Below, piece by piece: positions 1-5,060 of a stretch of DNA of 5,060 nucleotides; position 1 is the stretch's first letter, and the number at the start of each line of letters is the position of its first letter. Source of the DNA: Bacteroidia bacterium. Its GTDB lineage: Bacteria; Bacteroidota; Bacteroidia; AKYH767-A; OLB10. The notes beneath the pieces were generated by a model. The model did no database searches and was not told the origin of the DNA. It saw only the letters and a list, made by a program, of their open reading frames with translations. The stretch lies in NCBI GenBank assembly GCA_025450095.1, contig JANWID010000308.1, forward strand, positions 1 to 5,060. The letters run 5' to 3'. A program made the translations under genes and the position numbers.

Positions 1-1539
1 ATCATCGCTATTGATGAAAACCTCAAAAAACAAGAAATCAATATTACTGAGCCAGGGGAAGAAGAAGTTACCAAGAAACTACGACTCCACTTTGAAACCT
101 ATAAATTAAACCAATCCGACAGTTCTGCAATTTCATCCATGAAAAGTCAGATTTTCAAAATCATGGAAATGAATATGAAGGCTATTGAATACAAAAGCCT
201 TGTTGCAAGTAAAACGGCCAAGAGAGCAAACTTCTGGATCGCTATTACCGGGACAGCATCACTTTTGATTGCTTTGTTTATGATATTTAACTTACCTGCT
301 AGCATTGCAAACCCAATCAGAACAATCAATGAAAGCATTAAAAAGATTGCTGCAAAAAATTATTCGGAGCGTGTAAGTATTGAAAGCACCAGTGAGTTGG
401 GCGAGTTAATTCATTCCTTCAACTCAATGGCTGAAAAACTGGAAGAATACAATAACAGCAGTCTGGCGAGTTTAATGATGGAAAAAAAACGAATCGATGC
501 CCTGATCAGCAATATGAACGACCCTGTAATTGGGCTTGACGAAAACCTCAAGGTGCTGTTTGCAAATGACCAGGCGTTGAATATTACCGGCCTTTCATCA
601 ACCGAAATCCTTGGAACTTATACGCAAACTCTTGCATTAAAGAATGACTTGATTCGTTTGCTAATACAGGATCTGATGATAGGTGAACCGGATCGGGGCT
701 CTTCAAAAACTCCAGCGGTTAAGATATTTGCGGATGGGAAAGAGAGTTATTTTGAAAAAACAACTATCAACATTTCTATAACACCAACAGGTGAAAAAGA
801 TAAAGTTTCGGTAGGGCATGTTATCATTCTGCGAAATGTAACGAAATACAAAGAACTTGACACCGCAAAAACAAATTTTATTGCAACGGTATCTCATGAG
901 TTTAAAACACCCATTTCCTCTATAAAATTAAGCGCTCAATTACTCGAAAATGAAAAAACCGGTCAATTGAATCCTGAACAGAAAAGCCTGGTGAATAATA
1001 TCAAAGAGGATTCTGACAGGTTGCTTAAAATTACAGGCGAATTACTGAACATGACTCAAATTGAAAGTGGTAACATTCAACTTACTCTTCTGCCTATTGA
1101 TCCTAAAGAAATGCTATTGTATGCTATCAATGCTGTAAAAACCCAGGCGGAACAAAGACAAATTAAATTTGAAATAAATTGTCCTGAAAAATTACCTCCG
1201 GTTCTGGCCGACAGTGAAAAAACCGCATGGGTTCTAACCAACCTGATTTCAAATGCTATTCGATATTCTTACGAAAATTCGACCATCGACTTGAATATTT
1301 CAACCGATTCCACACATGTTATAATTGAAGTAAAGGACACGGGACAGGGGATTGCTCCTCAATACAAGGATAAGATTTTTACCCGGTATTTCCGGATTCC
1401 CGGCACTGCTAAAGGAGGAACCGGACTTGGACTTTCCATAAGTAAAGAATTTATTGAAGCACAAGGAGGCCAGATTACCCTTGACAGTGAATTGGGGAAG
1501 GGAAGCACTTTTAGTTTGATACTAAGCAAAGCCAGTTGA
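1..1539 (+). CDS. Sensor histidine kinase (HAMP-PAS-HisKA-HATPase), 5' end missing
   Basis: Inner-membrane sensor kinase that should autophosphorylate on histidine and pass the phosphate to a response regulator not in this window. The frame is open from base 1, giving 512 residues. The Met codon at 139 is internal, because starting there would discard most of the sensory region, so the true start lies upstream. Visible order: part of an extracytoplasmic region (1-77); one transmembrane helix (about 78-101); HAMP (about 98-151); PAS (about 165-279); HisKA with the H-box ATVSHEFKTP and phospho-acceptor His299 in an HExxT context; HATPase_c with N-box NLISNAIRYS (catalytic Asn418), G1 box DTGQGI (Asp446) and G2 box GGTGLGLS (472-479). 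All catalytic motifs are intact, so it should be active. The HisKA stretch resembles, from memory only, kinases encoded beside kdp potassium-transport genes in Bacteroidota. The upstream neighbour is needed to test that. It converges with the minus-strand genes on its right. Confidence 0.95.
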   Translation: MIAIDENLKKQEINITEPGEEEVTKKLRLHFETYKLNQSDSSAISSMKSQIFKIMEMNMKAIEYKSLVASKTAKRANFWIAITGTASLLIALFMIFNLPASIANPIRTINESIKKIAAKNYSERVSIESTSELGELIHSFNSMAEKLEEYNNSSLASLMMEKKRIDALISNMNDPVIGLDENLKVLFANDQALNITGLSSTEILGTYTQTLALKNDLIRLLIQDLMIGEPDRGSSKTPAVKIFADGKESYFEKTTINISITPTGEKDKVSVGHVIILRNVTKYKELDTAKTNFIATVSHEFKTPISSIKLSAQLLENEKTGQLNPEQKSLVNNIKEDSDRLLKITGELLNMTQIESGNIQLTLLPIDPKEMLLYAINAVKTQAEQRQIKFEINCPEKLPPVLADSEKTAWVLTNLISNAIRYSYENSTIDLNISTDSTHVIIEVKDTGQGIAPQYKDKIFTRYFRIPGTAKGGTGLGLSISKEFIEAQGGQITLDSELGKGSTFSLILSKAS

Positions 1540-1578
1540 ACAGGAATTGAACGTCTTCCAATTCAACATGACCAAATC

Positions 1579-1689
1579 TTACCCATTTCGATTTCCATAT
1601 TGACGGAAGAGTCTGATAGAAAAATAAATCATGCTCATGAGTATTCCGAGGACTAAAGTCATGCCCCAGGTGCGAAAAACCTCACTCAT
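1579..1689 (-). CDS. Small single-helix membrane protein, translationally coupled (unrecognised)
   Basis: A 36-codon ORF that I do not recognise. It begins at ATG 1689-1687 inside the last codons of the upstream lipoprotein gene and overlaps its TGA by 8 bases (ATGAGTGA), the geometry expected for translational coupling. It ends at TAA (1581-1579), only 39 bases from the stop of the convergent kinase gene. The product has a short N-terminus with one acidic and one basic residue (MSEVFRTW), a hydrophobic helix at about residues 8-25 (WGMTLVLGILMSMIYFSI), and a basic polar tail with four arginines (RLFRQYGNRNG). By the positive-inside rule this suggests a single-pass inner-membrane protein with its tail in the cytoplasm. 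The well-formed helix, basic tail and overlapping start support a real gene. Against it are the length, the absence of a clear ribosome-binding site, and the lack of any homologue I can name. Confidence 0.5.
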   Translation of the reverse strand: MSEVFRTWGMTLVLGILMSMIYFSIRLFRQYGNRNG

Positions 1690-2260
1690 CCAGCAGGTAC
1701 CGGCCGTTGGTAACCTTCAGAGAATCACTACCAACGTAAAAAGTACCATTAAACCGCCCTTTTATCCTTTTGTTGGCCACGTTGATTTCGTCAATGTACA
1801 CAATACCCGGACTGGTGCCTGATCCGGGATGAAAAACCTCAGTAGAAACAGAACTGATTCGGATGGAAGCATAAACTTCAGAACCTGACGCAATATCGAA
1901 CGGAATTACAAGTGAATCTCCGGCTGAAAAATTATTCAGGTCATCGTTGATCAGGAAAAACCGCATATACGATCCGTCTACAGTCCGGTCGCCAGCAAAA
2001 ACAAGTGTATCATTTCCGGAAGTATCAACTTTTGCGTTGAATGAGAATTCATTGCATACGAATTGTTGGATTGCCTGGTTGTTGAATTTGATATCTGCCA
2101 CCAGGTAACCGATGGGTTGAGGAGCGGGGTTGTCGGTGGGGTCGTCGCCTTCGCAAGAAGATAAAAAAAGCAAGATGGGAAAGAAAAGCAAGAAAAGTAA
2201 GGAGGGCCAGTGAAAATAGAGAGGGGAAGAAAAGTTATCGAATGTATTCAGTGATTTCAT
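1682..2260 (-). CDS. Secreted lipoprotein, DUF6252-like
   Basis: A 192-residue lipoprotein of unknown function. The N-terminus has a hydrophobic stretch (about 21-33) ending in the lipobox LSSC, so Cys36 should be lipidated after signal peptidase II cleavage, leaving about 157 mature residues. Residues 37-40 are EGDD. Acidic residues just after the cysteine are known in Bacteroidota to favour export to the cell surface, so an outer-leaflet location is plausible but inferred. The mature part is rich in beta-type sequence. It ends in KRIKGRFNGTFYV followed by KVTNGRY (about 164-189), which resembles the C-terminal signature of small Bacteroidota beta-sandwich lipoproteins such as DUF6252; that assignment is from memory. 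The 20-residue stretch before the hydrophobic core is long, but no later in-frame Met exists, so ATG at 2260-2258 is the best start. A TAnnTTTG element lies 23 bases upstream. The small membrane ORF overlaps its 3' end. Confidence 0.85.
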   Translation of the reverse strand: MKSLNTFDNFSSPLYFHWPSLLFLLFFPILLFLSSCEGDDPTDNPAPQPIGYLVADIKFNNQAIQQFVCNEFSFNAKVDTSGNDTLVFAGDRTVDGSYMRFFLINDDLNNFSAGDSLVIPFDIASGSEVYASIRISSVSTEVFHPGSGTSPGIVYIDEINVANKRIKGRFNGTFYVGSDSLKVTNGRYLLDE

Positions 2261-2282
2261 AGGGGTTCTGTTTGAAGAAAAA

Positions 2283-2290
2283 CAAATATA
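2283..2290 (-). promoter_or_regulatory. Bacteroidota -7 promoter element for the lipoprotein gene
   Basis: Read on the minus strand this is TATATTTG, an exact match to the Bacteroidota primary-sigma -7 consensus TAnnTTTG. It lies 23 bases before the lipoprotein ATG, implying a short 5' leader of roughly 15 bases. I see no clear TTTG at the -33 position. That region is instead occupied by the direct repeats at 2305-2345, which would fit an activator-dependent promoter. Confidence 0.5.
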
Positions 2291-2304
2291 GGAAGAAAAA
2301 TAGC

Positions 2305-2345
2305 TACGTGGAAACCCCCATACAAATACATAGAAACCCGTATAT
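2305..2345 (-). repeat. Tandem direct repeat, candidate operator
   Basis: Two imperfect copies start 22 bases apart, at 2305 and 2327. On the plus strand they read TACGTGGAAACCCCCATAC and TACATAGAAACCCGTATAT, sharing TAC-x-T-x-GAAACCC. A spacing of 22 bases is about two helical turns, so proteins bound to both copies would face the same side. The block begins 15 bases upstream of the lipoprotein -7 element and covers the expected -33 region and beyond, where a class II activator, or a blocking repressor, would sit. The regulator is unknown. Confidence 0.4.
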
Positions 2346-2521
2346 CAGTTTTCGTTTTCTGTGATTATTTTTCAGCCGTAAAAAGCAATAAATTTTTTCG
2401 ATGCACTGGCAGGCGCTGATTTGTTTTAAACTGCGAGCTAACGGACTGGTGCAATTATCGATAACAGAAAAACTCAGCACACAAACACCATAATTACAAC
2501 CAACCTTGTGTGTGTGTGCGG

Positions 2522-2564
2522 TGACACCCCCTCCCCTCTGTTCTATCCGGGACAGAGGGGGTCA
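2522..2564 (-). terminator. GC-rich hairpin after the DUF2459 gene, terminator-like but without a U-tract
   Basis: A 9-bp perfect stem (CCCCTCTGT at 2533-2541 with ACAGAGGGG at 2552-2560) closes a 10-base loop, and the first loop positions can extend it with G-U and G-C pairs. TGAC (2522-2525) can also pair with GTCA (2561-2564), leaving ACCCCCT bulged on one side. It starts 30 bases past the stop of the DUF2459 gene, where a terminator or 3' stabilising structure is expected. No run of T follows the stem on either strand, so it is not a standard intrinsic terminator. Confidence 0.4.
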
Positions 2565-2594
2565 TCGTACTAAAAAACTACTCACCAGCTTTCT

Positions 2595-3272
2595 TCAGCG
2601 ATAATAGTACAGCACTCCGCCTTCAAATGGTGTCCAATATCCTGCAGGCAACCCGGCAAATTTCAGCGCATTATTAGTCCAGGTGTTGCACGTATGAAAA
2701 AGGCTGTAGGTTCCCTCCGCTTCATAAAATGCATCGTGGTCGTTATAATTGGCATCAGTGACAATATGAATGACGTCACCTTTGGAATCTTGATCGAACC
2801 CGGAACGAATGAATGACACCAGTTTTTTATATTGTTCTGCACTTATAGAAATACTCCTGCACTTTTCATTTTCTGCTAGTGTATTATAAAAAGTAACGTG
2901 CATGGCAGCATCGCTCAGGCCGGTGAGCGCCTTGAAAGCAACACTGAACTTCAGATCGGACCAGGTAGGAGTCTGCAGGTAAAATCCTTTGTCGCCCCAG
3001 CCAAATGCCACCCATTTTGCGGTGGTGTCGTTGCCTTTTGTGTATTCGTATTTCACCAGTTCGCTCCAATCAATAATGGAAGTTTGAACCGGCACCACAA
3101 TGTCGGCATGTACGCCGTTGGAACGAATCCATATTGGGATATCGCCAGAAAGTTTGTCATCGTTGTTGACGGGAATACGGGCGAGTATAAACGAACAGAG
3201 GAAATAAAACAGGATAAGACCTATGAATGAGGCGATATATACAAGGAAAGACTTTAGAATTCGCAACCACAT
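2595..3272 (-). CDS. TIGR02117/DUF2459 family membrane-anchored protein
   Basis: A 225-residue protein, the usual length for the TIGR02117/DUF2459 family, whose biochemical role is not established. An N-terminal hydrophobic helix (about 9-31), not followed by a good cleavage site, should anchor it in the inner membrane with the rest outside the cytoplasm. Family-like motifs are SNGVHADIVVP (51-61), WVAFGWGDKGFYLQTPTW (87-104), HVTFY (125-129), and HTCNTWTNNALKFAG (193-207) near the C-terminus. His55 before a beta-type strand, with Cys195 near the end beginning a helix, resembles the His-then-Cys order of circularly permuted papain-like (NlpC/P60, LRAT, YiiX-type) enzymes. That is my inference, not a known activity. 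The family name recalls neighbouring urease genes in other genomes, but none is present here. It starts at ATG 3272-3270 and is divergent from the cyclase gene, 120 bases away. No strong ribosome-binding site is visible. Confidence 0.85.
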   Translation of the reverse strand: MWLRILKSFLVYIASFIGLILFYFLCSFILARIPVNNDDKLSGDIPIWIRSNGVHADIVVPVQTSIIDWSELVKYEYTKGNDTTAKWVAFGWGDKGFYLQTPTWSDLKFSVAFKALTGLSDAAMHVTFYNTLAENEKCRSISISAEQYKKLVSFIRSGFDQDSKGDVIHIVTDANYNDHDAFYEAEGTYSLFHTCNTWTNNALKFAGLPAGYWTPFEGGVLYYYR

Positions 3273-3297
3273 TGGTGTTATCGTATATTGATAGGGT

Positions 3298-3305
3298 CCA
3301 ATGTA
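3298..3305 (-). promoter_or_regulatory. Weak candidate -7 element for the DUF2459 gene
   Basis: On the minus strand this reads TACATTGG, one mismatch from TAnnTTTG, placed 25 bases upstream of the ATG. That matches the position of the lipoprotein element. No clear -33 TTTG was found, so this is only a weak candidate. Confidence 0.2.
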
Positions 3306-3324
3306 CTTAAAATCCTAGTGAGAC

Positions 3325-3342
3325 ATTCATTTTCGCATGAAT
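3325..3342. promoter_or_regulatory. Inverted repeat in the divergent promoter region
   Basis: ATTCAT (3325-3330) and ATGAAT (3337-3342) form a perfect 6-6-6 inverted repeat. The right arm also runs into the 8-bp palindrome TGAATTCA (3338-3345). It ends 17 bases upstream of the cyclase -7 element, near its -33 region, and lies 20 bases behind the weaker opposing element. A dimeric regulator could therefore affect both genes. In AT-rich DNA a repeat this short can arise by chance. Confidence 0.25.
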
Positions 3343-3359
3343 TCACGACTAAACTATAA

Positions 3360-3367
3360 TAACTTTG
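3360..3367 (+). promoter_or_regulatory. Bacteroidota -7 promoter element for the cyclase gene
   Basis: TAACTTTG is an exact match to TAnnTTTG, with 25 bases between it and the cyclase ATG. Transcription would start around 3373-3375, giving a leader of about 20 bases. The -33 TTTG is not clear; the nearest candidate is TTTC at 3331-3334, which is somewhat too far upstream. Confidence 0.5.
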
Positions 3368-3392
3368 AAGCGATTTGTAGAACAGGCAGTCT

Positions 3393-5060
3393 ATGAGAAT
3401 TTTTATTCAATTTCTGTTATTAGTTTGGATGGTCCCGGCTGTGGCACAAAATAAGTCACACATCGACAGCTTGTATCTACAACTTAAAACCGCTTCGAAC
3501 GACAGTTCAAAAGCGGAGCTGTTATACCAACTGAGCAGGGAATACTGGGATACAAACATCGACAGTTCATTGGCGGTGGCTCAACGACTCTTGCAATTTT
3601 CGAATGAATGGGGATTTCTGAAGGGGAAAGGTAACGCATACAGCAGCATGGGTGTTTCGTACTGGTACCAGGGCGATTATCCAAACGCCTTAAAGTACAA
3701 CAAGCTTGCGCTCGAGTCGCGTGAAAAAGATGGCGACAAGCAGGGAGTCGCTAATTCGTACAACAACATCGGGCTTATTTACGACGACCAGGGAAATTTT
3801 CCCCAAGCCCTGGAGTACTATCTTAATTCATTACGTGTAAATGAAGAGCTGAATAACAAAGATGGAATTTCGCAGGCATACAATAACATCGGCGTTATAC
3901 ACTACAACCAGAAACATTATCCCGAAGCGCTTGAGAGTTTTAAAAAATCAATGCAGATTCGTTTGGAAACAAAGGATGAATATGGGCTAACGGAATCATA
4001 CAGCAACATGGGCCTGGTTTATTTTGAAATGAAAAAATACGGAGAATCGTATAAGTATTATTTTGATGCGACGAAGTTGCGGGAAAAGATCGACGACCGT
4101 GAAGGTCTTGCTATTTCGTATGTCAATTTCGGAGATTATTACCTGGAGTTAGGAAATTTTGATGAGGCTCTTAAGAATTACAACAAATCTCTCGAGATCA
4201 ACCAGCAAATGGGATACAGGAAAAAAGAAGCCACCCTGTACCTGAGCATGAGCGATGTGTATGAGCGGCAGGGATTACCTGAAAAGGCACTTGAAATGCA
4301 ACGGAAGGCAGCAGGGATCCTTTTTGAAATTGATGCCCGCGACGGACTCGTAAAAGCTTATCAGAAACTATCTCAATCATATTCTAAAATTGGCGATTTC
4401 AAGCAGGCGTACCGTTATCATGTACTTTATAAAGAGGTAAACGATTCGTTGTTCAACAATAACCAGGTACGGGCACTCACGCAGTTGCAAATGCAATATG
4501 ATTTCGATAAAAAAGAAGCACTGGCCAAAGCAGAACAGGAACGAAAGGATGACATTTCCCGCGTAGAAATTAAACGGCAGAAGATTCTCCGGTATTCCGT
4601 CACGGGCGGCCTCGCCGGAGTATTGCTCTTCCTCCTGATTGTATTCAGGCAACGCAACAGGATAGCCCGGGAAAAACGACGCAGCGATGAACTGTTGCTG
4701 AACATACTTCCTTCCGAAACAGCAGAGGAGTTAAAATCGACTGGCGGCGTGACTGCTAAAAAATTTGATGATGTCACGGTGCTATTCGCCGACTTCAAAA
4801 ATTTTACCAGGATCAGCGAAAATCTCGCTGCCGAAAAGCTGGTTCAGATGGTTCATTTCTATTTCAGCGAATTTGATCACATCATCGCAGCGCACAATGT
4901 CGAAAAGATCAAGACTATTGGCGATGCATATATGTGTGCAGGAGGAATACCCGTGCCAAATAAGACACATGTTGAAGATGTGGTGAAAGCAGCGATTTCC
5001 ATCAGGGATTTTGTAGCAGCCGAAAAGGAGCAGCGCATCAAAAGCGGGGAGCCCTTCTTC
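3393..5060 (+). CDS. TPR-transmembrane class III adenylate cyclase, 3' end missing
   Basis: Membrane cyclase predicted to make cAMP from ATP in the cytoplasm under control of an extracytoplasmic sensor. The first 556 residues are present and the frame runs off the right edge. ATG 3393 is chosen because an in-frame TAG lies at 3378-3380 and a signal peptide follows directly (1-18, AVA before Gln19). Order: seven TPR-type units with an exact 40-residue period (equivalent Tyr at 83, 123, 163, 203, 243, 283, 323); a charged helical, probably coiled-coil, stretch (about 355-399); a transmembrane helix (401-418); the linker LLLNILPSETAEELK (434-448); and a class III cyclase domain from about 455. 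Metal-binding aspartates are Asp467 (LFADFKNFT) and Asp511 (TIGDAYM). Lys507 in EKIKTIGD is the adenine-selecting lysine, where guanylate cyclases have Glu, so ATP is the likely substrate. The second base-contact residue and the transition-state Asn/Arg lie beyond the window. Confidence 0.92.
   Translation, partial: MRIFIQFLLLVWMVPAVAQNKSHIDSLYLQLKTASNDSSKAELLYQLSREYWDTNIDSSLAVAQRLLQFSNEWGFLKGKGNAYSSMGVSYWYQGDYPNALKYNKLALESREKDGDKQGVANSYNNIGLIYDDQGNFPQALEYYLNSLRVNEELNNKDGISQAYNNIGVIHYNQKHYPEALESFKKSMQIRLETKDEYGLTESYSNMGLVYFEMKKYGESYKYYFDATKLREKIDDREGLAISYVNFGDYYLELGNFDEALKNYNKSLEINQQMGYRKKEATLYLSMSDVYERQGLPEKALEMQRKAAGILFEIDARDGLVKAYQKLSQSYSKIGDFKQAYRYHVLYKEVNDSLFNNNQVRALTQLQMQYDFDKKEALAKAEQERKDDISRVEIKRQKILRYSVTGGLAGVLLFLLIVFRQRNRIAREKRRSDELLLNILPSETAEELKSTGGVTAKKFDDVTVLFADFKNFTRISENLAAEKLVQMVHFYFSEFDHIIAAHNVEKIKTIGDAYMCAGGIPVPNKTHVEDVVKAAISIRDFVAAEKEQRIKSGEPFF

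Larger units (their letters stand above)
2261..2594. other. 334-base gene-free stretch between the DUF2459 and lipoprotein genes
   Basis: No convincing coding sequence was found on either strand; the longest ATG frames I read are 30 codons (plus, 2401-2493) and 24 codons (minus, ending at the lipoprotein start). From the lipoprotein side it holds the -7 element, the tandem repeat, a very AT-rich block (about 2341-2400), a mixed block (2401-2500), a (TG)6 tract at 2507-2518 and the GC-rich hairpin at 2522-2564. CACACAA at 2478-2484 could pair with TTGTGTG at 2506-2512, but across a 21-base loop, so I give that little weight. The size and contents suggest that the two minus-strand genes are separate transcription units. 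Confidence 0.6.

Noticed and set aside
139..141. ATG at 139 as the kinase start
   Set aside because: The frame is open and protein-like back to base 1; starting here would remove the extracytoplasmic part before the membrane helix.
1535..1567. Short inverted repeats after the kinase stop (GAATTG/CAATTC, or GTTGAA/TTCAAC) as a terminator
   Set aside because: Stems are only 6 bp and AT-rich with no T-run, and the alternatives exclude each other.
2257..2331. Minus-strand 24-codon frame ending in ATGA overlap with the lipoprotein start, leader-peptide-like
   Set aside because: The likely -7 promoter element lies inside it, so the main transcript would lack its start codon. No attenuator structure is visible.
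2401..2493. Plus-strand ATG frame of 30 codons in the intergenic region
   Set aside because: No promoter, ribosome-binding site, hydrophobic segment or recognisable motif; consistent with chance.
2507..2518. (TG)6 dinucleotide tract as a phase-variable repeat
   Set aside because: It is short and lies outside any gene and about 220 bases from the nearest predicted promoter element, so slippage has no obvious consequence.
2898..3230. 110-codon plus-strand frame opposite the DUF2459 gene
   Set aside because: Antisense shadow of a gene with clear family motifs; its own product shows no domain.
4377..4798. Minus-strand frames of 91 and 123 codons opposite the cyclase gene
   Set aside because: They lie antisense to a continuous reading frame with intact cyclase motifs and show no protein-like features.

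Overview
The window looks like chromosomal DNA from a member of the Bacteroidota, probably of the Chitinophagales/Sphingobacteriales type. The evidence is an exact Bacteroidota-type -7 promoter element (TAnnTTTG) in front of two genes, weak or absent Shine-Dalgarno sequences, a lipoprotein with a Bacteroidota-style carboxy end, a TIGR02117/DUF2459 protein, and a TPR-membrane-class III cyclase architecture that is familiar in this phylum. Nothing in the window fixes the genus. There are no tRNA or rRNA genes, transposases, CRISPR arrays or phage genes.

Layout. (1) Bases 1-1539, plus strand: the C-terminal 512 residues of a membrane HAMP-PAS-HisKA-HATPase sensor histidine kinase. Its start lies before the window. 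(2) Bases 1579-2260, minus strand: a secreted lipoprotein (1682-2260), followed by a 36-codon single-helix membrane ORF (1579-1689) whose start codon lies inside the lipoprotein's last codons. (3) Bases 2261-2594: a gene-free stretch holding a likely lipoprotein promoter, a 22-bp-spaced tandem direct repeat just upstream of it, a (TG)6 tract and a GC-rich hairpin. (4) Bases 2595-3272, minus strand: a membrane-anchored TIGR02117/DUF2459 protein. (5) Bases 3273-3392: a divergent promoter region. (6) From 3393 to the right edge, plus strand: the first 556 residues of a signal peptide-TPR-transmembrane-adenylate cyclase protein, cut off inside its catalytic domain.

How the genes work together. 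Both ends carry membrane signalling proteins: a histidine kinase and a probable cAMP-producing cyclase with an extracytoplasmic TPR sensor. Between them are three small envelope proteins of unknown function. No shared pathway can be shown from the sequence, and no response regulator or cAMP effector is visible. The least obvious items are the small coupled membrane ORF, the tandem repeat that looks like an operator, and the possible papain-like His/Cys pair in the DUF2459 protein.
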